Shown: piece by piece, positions 40,401 to 47,491 of the stretch
Position numbering within the stretch: position 1 is the stretch's first letter
Layout: each line of letters opens with the position of its first letter
Source: Larus michahellis
Lineage: Eukaryota; Chordata; Aves; Charadriiformes; Laridae
Reading direction: 5' to 3'
NCBI RefSeq assembly: GCF_964199755.1
Contig: NC_133901.1
Coordinates: 27,740,397 to 27,804,396, forward strand
DNA length: 64,000 nt
Notes under the pieces: generated by a model
Databases searched by the model: none
What the model saw: the letters and a program-made list of their open reading frames with translations, nothing else
Told to the model about the DNA's origin: nothing
Program-made: the position numbers and the translations under genes

Positions 40401-43400
40401 GGTTGTTATGTCTAGAAGGAGTAAAACCAGACCTAATGGAGTGGAAAGTCTGTTCAGGTTTTTTTCCTGTTAACTTGGGAAGGCAGATCAAGAAGTTACC
40501 TAAGGATCTATGTCGGCAACTTGTACAGTGGGACTGAGTGCATCCTCAGCAAGTTTGTCAGCACCACCAGGCTGTGTGGTGCGGTTGACATGCTGGAGGG
40601 AAGGGATGCCATCCAGAGGGACTTTGACAGGCTTGAGAGGTGGGTCTGTGCAACCCTCATGAAGTTCAACAAGGCCAAGTGCGAGGTCCTGCACGTGGGT
40701 TGGGGCAAGCCCAAGCACAAATACAGGCTGGATGGAGAATGGATTGAGAGCAGCCTGAGGAGAAAGATTTGGAGGTGTTGGTTGATGAGAGCAACATGAG
40801 CCAGCAGTGTGTGCTTGCAGCCCAGAAATCTAACCATATCCCAGACTGCTTCAAAAGAAGTGCGGCCAGCAGGTCAAGGGAGGTGATTCTACCCCTCTAC
40901 TCTGCTTTTGTGGGACCACACCTGGAGTCCTGTGTCCAGCTCTGGATCCCCCAACATAAGAAGAACATGGACCTGTTGGAGTGAGTCCAGAGGAGGGCCA
41001 CGAAGGTGATCAGAGGACTGGAGCACCTCTGCTATGAGGACAGGCTGAGAGAGTTGGGGTTGTTCAGCCTGGAGAACAGAAGGCTCCAGGAGGACCTTAT
41101 AGCCCCTTCCAGTACTTAAAGGGGGCCTACAGGAAAGATGGTGAGGGACTCTTTATCAGGGAGTTTAGTGATAGGATGAGGGGTAATGGTTTGAAACTGC
41201 AAGAAGGTAGATTTAGATTGAATATTGGGAAGAAAATCTTTACTGTGAGGGTGGTGAGACACTGGAACAGGTTGCCCAGGGAAGCTGTGGATGCCTCATC
41301 CCTGGAAGTGTTCAAGGCCAGGTTGGATGGGGCTTTGAGCAACTTGGTCTAGTGGGAGATATCCCTGCCCATGGAACTAGATGATCTTTAAGGTCCCTTC
41401 CACCCCAAACCATTCTATGATTCTATGATCCATGCCCAAATGAGAAAGTGTAGGGATCAACTTTTTGGAGTCCAACTCATATTTAAAGCTGTGTAGGCAG
41501 GAGGAATGAGAGGAAAGAGATATGAAAATGGAGAGGAAAGAAATGACAGATGTCAGACACTACAGAGCAGGAAGCTGTAAGCCAAGAATAAGAGAGAAAA
41601 GCAGTGCTGGAGGGGAAGGAGAAAGATGGGCTTGTTGAGATAAAGTAAATGCAGGGAGAGGTTCAGATGCAGGAATGTCAAGGGCAGGGGCATGAAAAGC
41701 ATATATCAAAACCACATAGCTGTCTTCCATCCCTGCTGGAACCCAGACAACTGGAAAAGGCCTTGATTAAATCAAGCCTAAAAGGGTCAACCACAATACT
41801 GGGTCCCAAAAGCTACCTTCTGTAAGTAGTCCATTTGGAACGCTGCATCAAGGCTTTCTGTATAGCTCTTTTACTCAAAGTCTGGATAACTTTGTTGAAT
41901 GTAAGAACAGAGGAAAACCTGTCGGGTGAGCTAATGCAGTCCTTTACCAGCTCAAATAACCAGGGATACTAGGTGCTTAGTCCGTGCAGGATGCACAGAA
42001 CATGGGCAACAGAGAATCCCAAGCCACGGTTGACAAGTGACAGAAAGAGAACCAAAGAGCTTGAGGATATCCTTAAATCCTTGGGCCTGACAGTAGCCAA
42101 AAAAAAATCTAACATTTTCTTTTCCAAAAATGCCTTATGATAGGCAGATGCCATTAATTGACCTCTTCTGTAGCCAATAAGATTTTGTAAGAAAACAACT
42201 CTGTATTTTGTACTTGTATTGTACTTGTATTTGTATGTAGTATAAAGAACATTATAGACTGTAAAATCGCTGGCCATTGATATCAGTCAGTAATAATACA
42301 GCAGCACTGCTTGTATTTTGGACACACTAATAAACATGTCTGTGCATGTTGCAGTGAGTTTCACAGGTGCCTATCCAAAGCTGGTTCCCTACAGGCCTCC
42401 TAGCCAGCTCGTCTCTCCCCCGTTGCTGCTCTCTGTTGTACTTAACATCCTCTTCAGCCTCAGCATGCAGATTTTTGGCTTTTTGGTGGTCCAGGAGCAG
42501 CCTTGGTATTCCAAGACCGATATACATAGGTAGGTTCCTGTCATGGTTTAACCCCAGCCAGCAGCTAGGACCGTGCAGCTGCTCGCTCACCCCCACTTCC
42601 CTCCCCGAGAAGGGTAGGGAGAAGAGGGAGAAAATGAGGGGAAAGGCAAAAAAACACTTCTGGGTTGAGAAAAAGACAGTTTAATAGAACAATATCAGAA
42701 AAGGAAAATAACAGTAATAATAATAATCATGACAGAAGTCACTCTCACCGCCTGGTGAATTGGCACCGTCCTGAGCGGCATTTGTGCACTGTACCCCCCG
42801 GGCCAACCCCATTTATATACTGAGCATGGTGTCTATGGTACAGGATATTCCATTGGGCATTTTGTTGTTCTGTCTATACTCCTTCTCAGTTTCTATGGGA
42901 AGCTGAAAACAGTCCTTGAAAAGCATAAACATCGCTTAGCAACAACTAAAACAGTATGCACTGTTGATATTCCTTTCATACATCATCTGAAACACAACAA
43001 CTAGAAAGAAAATTAACTCTGTCCCAGCTGAAAACAGGACAGTCCCCTTCTTGGGACTCTGGGTGACACAGGACACACCTGGTGGGACAGGTCTGCATGG
43101 TACTATTGATCAGCTTAACTGTGGGCCTGATCAGTAGCTGCAGGCACACCCTGTGCTTCCCCACAGGGTGCAAACACATTAAAAAGTGTTGTCTGCGGGT
43201 TCTTACGCTCTCCAGCAAGTCTGCTGTGCAGCACAGTGCACGTGGTGAGAACGCTTGAGCTCAACGCTTTTGTTGAGCACAAAGAGGAGTATTTGATTGC
43301 AGGGAAGACCAGCGTATCCAAGTAGGTTTGAGCTCAGGCTCTACCAAGTTCAGCAAGCTCAACCCAGTGGGTAAGATTGAGAACATTGCCAATAACCTAC

Positions 43401-46400
43401 ATCCCTGTGATAGCAGGAGCAAATCATGGCTGTGAGGGAGGATTCATGATAGTCGTAGTGGAAGTTGGGGAAAATAACCAGGACAGTGATCATTTGCTGA
43501 CCAGTGTGCTGCTCTTTTTCAGTGCCTGCCTCTCAATGAACAACCACATGGAGAATTATTCCTCTGTTTCCAGCCTGGGGCTCCATGGGATGAGAGATGG
43601 AGCCCTTGAGCAAACAGACAATGGCTACAAGAGCTATGAAAACACCACAGTGTGGCTGCTAAGTACCATCAACTGCCTCATCGTAGCACTAGTGTTTTCC
43701 AAGGGAAAGCCTTTCAGGCAGCCCATCTACACAAACTGTAAGTATGGGGAGAGAGGGAGGGATCTGTGAGGAAGTCAACTTAGGAGGTCAATTCACTGGG
43801 GAAAAATTAAAACTTGACCAAAGTGATGCCAAGCAAAAAAAGCAGAAGACCAATATTAGATTACTAAATGACTGAAGGCCACCTTTTCAGAAGTTTTAGT
43901 GCCAGTGGCATCCTGTGACCAGTGGCTTTCTGAGCTGGGCCCACACATTGTGCTTCTGTACTGCTAAAAACTTGACCCTGGCATTTGGATTTCTGAAACA
44001 GACCAATGGAGTTTGATAAAAACTTCTAAGCAGTAGCAGGAAGGTGGTGTGGGCTGGCAGAAGCATCATATTACTTAAGGTAGCCTGAATGAGACATCTC
44101 AAGAAGAGCCAGAATTAGGTGGTTCCACTTTGCTTTAGTCTTTAGAATAACTCTGGAAGAGCCCTATTCCTGTGTCCCCAAAGCATGCTGGATGAGCAGT
44201 ATTTGACAGAAGTCATGTTCAGGGCATTCTTTTGGGCCCATCTCAGAAGAAAACATACAATGACATTTGCGCATTTGCAGAGTAAATGCTGAAGGTACTT
44301 GTCTGAGTAAAGCTGAGGTTTTACTGTGTTCATTTTTCTTTTGCTGAAAGTTCCTTCCTATCTATCTTATGGATTTTTTTTTTTGACTGACACAGAAAAT
44401 TATAACAATCCTCTGTAGTAAAGGCAACCAGCTGAGATTGCTCATAAACCTGTAGTTTTATTTGTTTGTTCTTGCCCCTTCAGATGTGTTCATACTGGTG
44501 CTCATAGGACAGCTGGGCATTTGCCTCTTCTTGGTGTTTGCTGATATTGATGATCTCTACTCTAAGATGGATGTGAGTATTGTTCCGAGGTGGATTTTCT
44601 TTCTACTGCCAGGCCTCTTATAAGTGGGATTGTTTTTTACAAAAGACACAGACTTTTGCAGGGATACATGGCACCTTTAAAGAAAAATCATATTTAAAGA
44701 GATGGATTTTAGATGAAGGGTTGAAGAACCTTCTGAAATACGGTAGCTCCAAACTAAGATCTGTGCATTCTGACACCTGGACAGCTACACATGTAAGTCT
44801 GATTGTTTCAGCGCATTGTCCATGCAACAGATGGCATCACTAAGCTTACAGTGCTTGGTATGTTGGTGGCTTGATAGTTGTGAAGCGTGTGGCTTCAAAT
44901 TTAAACTAACACACCATGCACTTGTGTTTCTCTGGCTGTACTACTCTGTACACAGATCATCTTGCAAAGAAGATCTGCCAGTTCGCACTCAGAGCATCTC
45001 TCAGTTCTCAGTCCCCAATATTTTCAGGCTCCCTGTTAAAATTTCAGATAGCCCTCAGTTTCCTAAAGCAACATTTGGGTTTAGAACAGTTGTAGAGAAA
45101 GACTAGTGGGGCTGTCATGGCAATAGAAGATCTATCTTGATCCTTAATTAATAAATACCGGTAGGGCTTGGCTTATTTAGTCTGGCAGAATGCAAGATGG
45201 GAGTTGCCTTGTGCTATTCCATCTTAGAGGAAATGCAAGGGAAGGATAAGATCTACATCAGCCGCAGGACAGGGTTGTCAATGGACCTGTGAATTAGTAT
45301 GTTGAGGCTGGGAGATGTTAACCACCTCCACTGTGACACTCTCACAGCCTTGTAGTAGGAGTCACAGGAACAAAACAACAAAAGCAACACATGGCTATTT
45401 TTTCAGTACGTTTCTCATCAGAACGATGAAGTGTGGTGGCTTTGGGTAACAAGTACTGAACAAGATGCTGCTTCCAGTCCTGTATCTTTGTGTGACAGTT
45501 AGCAAGTGGATTTAGAAATGGAAATAATGAAACATGGAAAGAGAAATATAGACAAGGGGAACGGACCTGGATTTTGAATGCCAAGCAGTCTAGCTAAAGC
45601 TGCTTCACCGTGTAACTGTTCCCAGAGCAGCAGCTCGGCAGGCAGACCCAGCTAAAGAATCTGCCACGAGATGGCACTTTAAATCAAGTCTTAGTCCTGT
45701 CGTGACACAGGACATTGTCAGCATTGCAGCTGTGAGGGGCTAAAATGCCTTTGGCGAGAACTGCAAAACTCCCAGGATGTCTGGAAGGAATACACTGGAT
45801 TTGCTGAGAAGAGAAAAGGAGGGAGTGGCGATTAAGAAATTCTGTAATAGCCTAGCCCTGGAGAAACTGCTGATCCAAATTTTGGATCTGAGCTGCATCT
45901 CCAGAATAAGTTGAGCTAGAGCCAGAAAGCCAGTGCTGCCAGATGAGGGAAGCTGGATCTGGGTTTGGAGCTGAAATGTTCAGATTTTGAGCTATTTCTT
46001 ATATTAGAAAGAAAGGAAGCATTTAGATTTCCTGTTGCGGTTCTGGAATACAGTTTTCTCTGCTGCATCATAAGTTTAAAAGCATCTTCATAAATAATTC
46101 CTCAAGACAATATTGGCTCATCAGCAGTGTACAGCCAGTGTGGGATTCTGGCTTTTGATGACACAAAGCTGGTGAGGCGTCTAGAGAACAAGTCCTGTGA
46201 GGAGCGGCTGAGGGAGCTGGGGTTGTTTAGCCTGGAGAAAAGGAGGCTGAGGGGAGACCTTATCACTCTCTACATCTACCTGAAAAGAGGTTGTAGAGAG
46301 GTGGGGAGGTTGGTCTCTTTTCCCAAGTAGCAAGTGGTAGGACGGGAGGAAACAGCCTCAAGTTGCGACAGGGGAGGTTTAGATTAGATATTAGAAAAAT

Positions 46401-47491
46401 TTCTTCACTGAAAGGGTTGTCAAGCACTGGAACTGGCTGCCCACGGAAGTGGTTGAGTCACCATCCCTGAAGGTATTTAAAAGGCGTGTAGACGTGCTTT
46501 GGGACATGGCTTAGTGGTGGACTTGGCAGTGCTAGGTTTATGGTTGGACTCAATGATCTTAAGGGTCTTCTCCTACCTAAATGATTCTATGATTCTATGA
46601 CACAAGCGCCTACCAGGCTCTAGTGTGTGCACATTTTGTCGAACAGCTTCTCCTGCTTTTTTCCCAGCTTGTTTGCACCCCTACCATGTGGCGGATCTCC
46701 ATGGTGATAATGCTTGCAGTCACACTTGCTGTGTCCTTCCTTGTCGAGGTGAGCATGCTTCATTGAATGTACCTGTCAGCACTAATTGGAGAGACAAAAG
46801 GGTCAGGTCTCACTCTCTCTCCCTCCTCCTCAGCCCAGGTTGGGAATATGTATTAAAACAGGAACGATTGCTGCTACCTTACCTACCTCACCCTTACTCT
46901 CTTTCCTCAAAGCCATACATCTGAATGATAAGATAAAAGGGAATGCAAGGCCCAACCACCTTTTTTTTCCTCTGGTGAGTGGAATGTATCAGGCACTGCC
47001 CCAGGCTAGAGAAATACAGGCAGCCTTTGGTGTTTCCTACTCAGATGCTGTAGACTGTCAGGAGGAGCTGGTCACAGTTTTCTGGTGGAGAGCTCTGGTG
47101 GAGCTGGTATGAGAGGTGGCCAGTAAAACGCTATTTAAGGGATGTGGATGAGCAGGACAGGGTGGGAAATCTGTGTCTTCACTACTTTCCCTGTGTGTGT
47201 CCTGTGGATAAAGAGGGAAAACTGCTATCCAGGTCCTTCAGAGTCTTCCTTTTGCTCTTGCTTTTACAGGAAGCTGTCATTGAGAACAGACCCTTATGGC
47301 TGCTGCTGAAAAAGACCTTCCGGTACCACTCAAAAAGCCATTACAAGAGGCTGCAGCGAGTGTTAGAGCAGGACTCAGCCTGGCCACCTCTGAATGAAAC
47401 ATTCTTCTCAGATTCTGTGGCAATATCGGTAGAAGGAAATATGGGAGGCCATAGCAATCCAACATTTGACAGCAATGAGGACTCACTCTGA
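5235..47491 (+). CDS. ATP13A4: ATP13A4, P5B-type transporting ATPase (complete gene, 30 coding exons)
   Basis: The exons listed below join to 3618 nt including the stop, a protein of 1205 residues; human ATP13A4 is about 1196. All 29 introns are GT-AG and all phases agree. Order of parts: acidic N-terminus; hydrophobic segment near 35-55 before the M1-M2 pair (about 200-240); actuator domain with LTGES (catalytic Glu314); M3 (about 385-420); M4 with the P5B signature PPALP (441-445); phosphorylation motif DKTGTLT with Asp484; nucleotide domain with KGAPE (622-626); hinge TGDN (715-718) and GDGAND (845-850); then M5-M10. P5B ATPases act in late endosomal and lysosomal membranes and have been linked to polyamine transport. 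The start MGG, the ending [12 protein letters not shown] and the loop [16 protein letters not shown] fit ATP13A4 better than ATP13A5. No lesion is seen. Confidence 0.95.
7193..7440 (+). repeat. Purine-rich low-complexity stretch
   Basis: The plus strand is dominated by AGAG/GAAA-like words (AAGAGAGAGAAAAAAG, GAGGAGAGAAGGAGAG). There is no regular unit. It lies in ATP13A4 intron 1. Confidence 0.5.
8657..8701. repeat. Imperfect inverted repeat
   Basis: The arms ATCCTATTA (8657-8665) and TAATAGGAT (8693-8701) are exact reverse complements. A nested pair CTGTTG / CAACAG lies inside. The inner spacing is asymmetric, so a long folded stem is unlikely. Confidence 0.6.
10402..10479 (+). repeat. (TATC)n tetranucleotide microsatellite
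   Basis: About eleven uninterrupted TATC units are followed by CATC and TGTC variant units. It is in ATP13A4 intron 1, 2.5 kb before exon 2, and is likely length-polymorphic. Confidence 0.97.
12145..12316 (+). repeat. MIR-like SINE, sense orientation
   Basis: The order of words follows the MIR consensus: GCAAGTCACCTTGCCTCACT, a TTTCCCCAG box, AAAATGGAATAATAATACCT, then AAGCATTCTGCAAG and a TTATTATTATTATT tail. MIR elements are ancient amniote SINEs, so divergence is expected. Called by eye. Confidence 0.6.
13018..13191 (+). CDS. ATP13A4: ATP13A4 exon 2 (residues 22-79)
   Basis: Reads [15 protein letters not shown] and contains the N-terminal hydrophobic segment around [18 protein letters not shown], followed by [13 protein letters not shown] and [10 protein letters not shown]. 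This cytosol-side hydrophobic segment before M1 is typical of P5B ATPases. Phase 0 at both ends, donor GTAGGT. Confidence 0.96.
13192..15691 (+). other. ATP13A4: ATP13A4 intron 2
   Basis: Non-coding. The 14150-14980 part is AT-rich and lacks obvious repeats. It reads like old unique sequence and might include conserved non-coding DNA, but this cannot be tested here. Confidence 0.75.
15692..15829 (+). CDS. ATP13A4: ATP13A4 exon 3 (residues 80-125)
   Basis: Begins [19 protein letters not shown] and ends AIMKPSLQ. It corresponds to the N-terminal cytosolic segment after the first hydrophobic stretch. Acceptor TTCATTCAG, donor GTAAGT, phase 0 at both ends. The middle ([13 protein letters not shown]) is poorly conserved relative to human. 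Confidence 0.95.
15830..17993 (+). other. ATP13A4: ATP13A4 intron 3
   Basis: Non-coding, with a MIR-like element on the minus strand (16455-16620). A second possible MIR-like stretch near 17640-17780 (ACAAAATGGGGAG, TCTGTAAAGCTTA) is too diverged to call. A 17-bp direct repeat, CACCATGCCTGCAAACT, occurs twice near 17527-17565. Confidence 0.7.
16455..16620 (-). repeat. MIR-like SINE, antisense orientation
   Basis: The plus strand shows the reverse complement of a MIR core: AATTATCCCCATTTTAGAAC, then a CAGACAGTTCAG box and TATCTTGCTTAGCATTACACC, and further on a TCTGGCTCTTGATTA segment. Diverged; the limits are approximate. Confidence 0.5.
17994..18064 (+). CDS. ATP13A4: ATP13A4 exon 4 (residues 126-149, last codon split)
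   Basis: Reads [20 protein letters not shown] then QKVG. The VQKIRYVWN stretch is highly conserved in ATP13A4/A5. Acceptor TTTTGTTTTGCAG, donor GTGAGT, ending in phase 2. The next intron is only 87 bp, the shortest in the gene. Confidence 0.95.
18152..18232 (+). CDS. ATP13A4: ATP13A4 exon 5 (residues 149-176)
   Basis: Reads [20 protein letters not shown] then RNEQNVR. The FGxGLTxxEQ motif marks the cytosolic N-terminal linker. The donor GTACAC is weak at +4 to +6. The 883-bp intron that follows holds nothing recognisable. Confidence 0.94.
19116..19185 (+). CDS. ATP13A4: ATP13A4 exon 6 (residues 176-199)
   Basis: Reads [20 protein letters not shown] then IKE. The CGPNxIDVxxxPIWKLLxKE motif directly precedes M1 in P5B ATPases. 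Donor GTTAAG. The next intron, 812 bp, shows no feature. Confidence 0.95.
19998..20132 (+). CDS. ATP13A4: ATP13A4 exon 7 (residues 200-244, M1-M2)
   Basis: Begins [20 protein letters not shown] and continues into [20 protein letters not shown], the M1 and M2 helices. Phase 0 at both ends, donor GTGAGA. Confidence 0.96.
20548..20620 (+). CDS. ATP13A4: ATP13A4 exon 8 (residues 245-269)
   Basis: Reads [20 protein letters not shown] then RNKE. This begins the actuator domain. Donor GTGACT is non-ideal at +4 and +5. The last base starts a Gly codon completed in exon 9. Confidence 0.95.
21276..21407 (+). CDS. ATP13A4: ATP13A4 exon 9 (residues 269-313, actuator domain)
   Basis: Contains [35 protein letters not shown] and SMLTG. 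The VPGD turn and the start of the LTGES loop identify the P-type actuator domain. The TGES motif is split by the following intron (1205 bp, non-coding). Confidence 0.96.
22613..22783 (+). CDS. ATP13A4: ATP13A4 exon 10 (residues 313-370)
   Basis: Completes LTGES with the catalytic Glu314 and continues [34 protein letters not shown] and [17 protein letters not shown] is a conserved P5B actuator strand. Acceptor CTTCCCTAG, donor GTCAGT. Confidence 0.96.
23220..23377 (+). CDS. ATP13A4: ATP13A4 exon 11 (residues 370-422, M3)
   Basis: [20 protein letters not shown] leads into LYRDAFRF and the M3 helix ([20 protein letters not shown]). Ends NG in phase 0, donor GTGAGT. Confidence 0.96.
23378..26616 (+). 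other. ATP13A4: ATP13A4 intron 11
   Basis: Non-coding, 3.2 kb. It holds an ancient antisense CR1/L3-like fragment (about 24090-24700). The rest, including the AT-rich 25200-25900 part, shows no recognisable element. Confidence 0.75.
24090..24700 (-). repeat. Ancient CR1/L3-like LINE fragment, antisense
   Basis: The plus strand follows, with many changes, the reverse complement of an old CR1-group LINE: CCTGTGGCAATAGTTCCCAC, then AGTTTCATCACGTACTGCATG, later ACAGATCCCTGAAAT and, near the right end, a GTATCAGTTGAATCACCCAC block. The word order is right but the sequence is strongly diverged, so the family is uncertain. Confidence 0.5.
26617..26805 (+). CDS. ATP13A4: ATP13A4 exon 12 (residues 423-485, M4)
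   Basis: Reads [20 protein letters not shown] then [10 protein letters not shown]4 with the P5B-specific PPALP motif at 441-445. It continues [20 protein letters not shown] and ends CFDK, so the phosphorylated Asp484 is the second-last residue. Donor GTAACT. The 317-bp intron splits DKTGTLT. Confidence 0.97.
27123..27184 (+). CDS. ATP13A4: ATP13A4 exon 13 (residues 486-506, catalytic motif)
   Basis: Reads [20 protein letters not shown], completing DKTGTLT. Only 62 nt long. Acceptor TTTTAACTTAG, donor GTAAGG, ending in phase 2. The following 736-bp intron has nothing notable. Confidence 0.96.
27921..28071 (+). CDS. ATP13A4: ATP13A4 exon 14 (residues 506-556, N domain)
   Basis: Contains [40 protein letters not shown] and VKMFEATNW. 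The CHSL and GDPLDxKMFEAT motifs are typical of the P5B nucleotide-binding domain. Donor GTAAAG, phase 0. Confidence 0.96.
28072..29474 (+). other. ATP13A4: ATP13A4 intron 14
   Basis: Non-coding. It contains the near-perfect hairpin at 28624-28670. The 28980-29200 part is AT-rich and repeat-free. Confidence 0.75.
28624..28670. repeat. Near-perfect short hairpin (21-bp stem, 5-nt loop)
   Basis: The arm 28624-28644 pairs with 28650-28670 at 20 of 21 positions; the one mismatch is 28628 against 28666. The core arms are AAATGCTCATTCCCC and GGGGAATGAGCATTT around TTCTT. The complementarity stops abruptly outside the stem. Confidence 0.95.
29475..29561 (+). CDS. ATP13A4: ATP13A4 exon 15 (residues 557-585)
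   Basis: Reads [20 protein letters not shown] then VRPGPKASS. This variable N-domain segment matches human ATP13A4 only loosely, but length, position and phase 0 at both ends agree. Donor GTAAGC. Confidence 0.9.
30256..30409 (+). CDS. ATP13A4: ATP13A4 exon 16 (residues 586-637, ATP-binding)
   Basis: Contains [20 protein letters not shown] then [10 protein letters not shown] and [11 protein letters not shown]. FPFSSxLQRM and KGAPE (622-626) form the ATP pocket of the N domain. Donor GTAACT. The 601-bp intron that follows ends its tail with a GTGATTCTGTGA word near 30780, too little to call a CR1. Confidence 0.96.
31011..31122 (+). CDS. ATP13A4: ATP13A4 exon 17 (residues 637-674)
   Basis: Reads [20 protein letters not shown] then [18 protein letters not shown]. 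The YTxQGFRVIxLA motif closes the N domain. Acceptor CTTTTTACAG, donor GTAAGC. Confidence 0.96.
31123..32989 (+). other. ATP13A4: ATP13A4 intron 17
   Basis: Non-coding, 1.9 kb. I see no recognisable repeat or gene in it. Confidence 0.7.
32990..33114 (+). CDS. ATP13A4: ATP13A4 exon 18 (residues 674-716, P domain)
   Basis: Reads [20 protein letters not shown], then [20 protein letters not shown] and the first base of the Gly codon in TGDN. FLGLLIxENRLKxETKP is a conserved P-domain strand and helix. Donor GTATCT. The next intron is 977 bp and empty except for short near-palindromic AT words near 33850-33900. Confidence 0.97.
34092..34255 (+). CDS. ATP13A4: ATP13A4 exon 19 (residues 716-770)
   Basis: Completes TGDN (715-718) and reads [20 protein letters not shown] then [20 protein letters not shown]. 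The ASITW stretch is ATP13A4-like. Donor GTGAGC, phase 0. The next intron is 1066 bp with no feature. Confidence 0.96.
35322..35444 (+). CDS. ATP13A4: ATP13A4 exon 20 (residues 771-811)
   Basis: Reads [20 protein letters not shown] then [20 protein letters not shown]. The first half is a variable basic/acidic insert, the second half the conserved YHFAxTGKS segment of P5B enzymes. Acceptor TTGTTTTGTAG, donor GTAAGA. Confidence 0.96.
36052..36131 (+). CDS. ATP13A4: ATP13A4 exon 21 (residues 812-838)
   Basis: Reads [20 protein letters not shown] then EEFQKL and a split Asp codon. [19 protein letters not shown] is a P-domain signature shared by ATP13A2-A5. Donor GTAAGT. The following 1362-bp intron holds nothing recognisable. 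Confidence 0.97.
37494..37536 (+). CDS. ATP13A4: ATP13A4 exon 22 (residues 838-852, GDGAND)
   Basis: A 43-nt exon reading [15 protein letters not shown], carrying the Mg-binding GDGAND motif (845-850). Acceptor after a long T run (TTTTTTTTTTTAG), donor GTAAGT. It is the smallest internal exon and too short to stand out as an open frame. Confidence 0.97.
38376..38485 (+). CDS. ATP13A4: ATP13A4 exon 23 (residues 853-889)
   Basis: Reads [20 protein letters not shown] then [17 protein letters not shown]. [20 protein letters not shown] is conserved across P5B ATPases and links the P domain to M5. Donor GTAAGC. Confidence 0.97.
39300..39396 (+). CDS. ATP13A4: ATP13A4 exon 24 (residues 889-921, M5)
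   Basis: Reads [20 protein letters not shown] then [13 protein letters not shown], the M5 helix and its stalk. Donor GTATGT, phase 0. Intron 24 (732 bp) has no feature. Confidence 0.97.
40129..40201 (+). CDS. ATP13A4: ATP13A4 exon 25 (residues 922-946, M6)
   Basis: Reads [20 protein letters not shown] then IGVT. The YQFxxQDLAIT motif marks M6. Donor GTAAGC, ending with the first base of a Met codon. Confidence 0.97.
40202..42354 (+). other. ATP13A4: ATP13A4 intron 25
   Basis: Non-coding. It carries a sense-strand CR1 copy (40500-41429), then a purine-rich stretch (about 41490-41640), and a short internally repeated TTGTACTTGTA stretch near 42205-42236. Confidence 0.8.
40500..41429 (+). mobile_element. 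CR1 LINE, 5'-truncated, sense orientation
   Basis: Contains the end of the CR1 ORF2 (reverse-transcriptase side) with recognisable words such as [28 protein letters not shown] and [13 protein letters not shown]. These lie in different frames, so the copy is frameshifted and dead. The tail ends ATTCTATGATTCTATGAT, the typical CR1 3' end. It is truncated at the 5' side as usual for CR1. No target duplication is visible. Confidence 0.92.
42355..42529 (+). CDS. ATP13A4: ATP13A4 exon 26 (residues 946-1004, M7)
   Basis: Reads [20 protein letters not shown] then [20 protein letters not shown] and [15 protein letters not shown]. AYPKLxPxRPxxxLxSPPLLLS precedes M7. The donor GTAGGT is followed after only nine intronic bases by an LTR insertion. 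Confidence 0.96.
42539..43041 (-). mobile_element. Solo LTR of an ERVL-like endogenous retrovirus, antisense
   Basis: About 503 bp starting TG and ending CA on the plus strand. Read on the minus strand it has a TATATAAATGG box (reverse complement near 42809-42819) and an ATTAAA signal, the order U3-R-U5. The right-hand end of the minus-strand element (GGGGTTAAACCATGACA) resembles LTRs frequent in neoavian birds. Flanking 5-mers GTTCC (42534-42538) and GTCCC (43042-43046) look like a decayed 5-bp target duplication. No internal retroviral coding sequence is seen. It lies in ATP13A4 intron 26. Confidence 0.85.
43523..43737 (+). CDS. ATP13A4: ATP13A4 exon 27 (residues 1004-1076, M7-M8 loop and M8)
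   Basis: Reads [20 protein letters not shown], a luminal loop with NYSS and later NTT as possible N-glycosylation sites. Then M8 ([20 protein letters not shown]) and [10 protein letters not shown]. [15 protein letters not shown] is a strong P5B signature. Acceptor CTCTTTTTCAG, donor GTAAGT. Confidence 0.96.
44484..44572 (+). CDS. ATP13A4: ATP13A4 exon 28 (residues 1076-1105, M9)
   Basis: Reads [20 protein letters not shown] then [10 protein letters not shown], the M9 helix. Donor GTGAGT, phase 0. Confidence 0.96.
44573..46667 (+). other. ATP13A4: ATP13A4 intron 28
   Basis: Non-coding, with a CR1 copy (about 46130-46600) close to its 3' end. The remainder is without recognisable elements. 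Confidence 0.8.
46130..46600 (+). mobile_element. CR1 LINE 3' fragment, sense orientation
   Basis: Shows the ORF2 end ([20 protein letters not shown]) and 3' part, ending ATGATTCTATGATTCTATGA. The left boundary is uncertain (46130-46165). It belongs to a different CR1 subfamily from the copy in intron 25, judged from the GTTGTAGAGAGGTGGG and ATTTAAAAGGCGTGTAGACG words. It ends 67 bp before the exon 29 splice site. Confidence 0.88.
46668..46748 (+). CDS. ATP13A4: ATP13A4 exon 29 (residues 1106-1132, M10)
   Basis: Reads [20 protein letters not shown] then AVSFLVE, the M10 helix. The acceptor (CTGCTTTTTTCCCAG) is intact despite the CR1 just upstream. Phase 0 at both ends, donor GTGAGC. Confidence 0.95.
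47270..47491 (+). CDS. ATP13A4: ATP13A4 exon 30 (residues 1133-1205, C-terminus and stop)
   Basis: Begins [20 protein letters not shown], then [20 protein letters not shown] and LNETF, and ends [13 protein letters not shown] before TGA at 47489-47491. The SNPxFxSNE ending is diagnostic for ATP13A4 over ATP13A5. Acceptor CTTGCTTTTACAG. Confidence 0.97.
   Translation, partial: EAVIENRPLWLLLKKTFRYHSKSHYKRLQRVLEQDSAWPPLNETFFSDSVAISVEGNMGGHSNPTFDSNEDSL

Noticed and set aside
40508-40854. Minus-strand frames within intron 25
   Set aside because: They are antisense to the CR1 copy.
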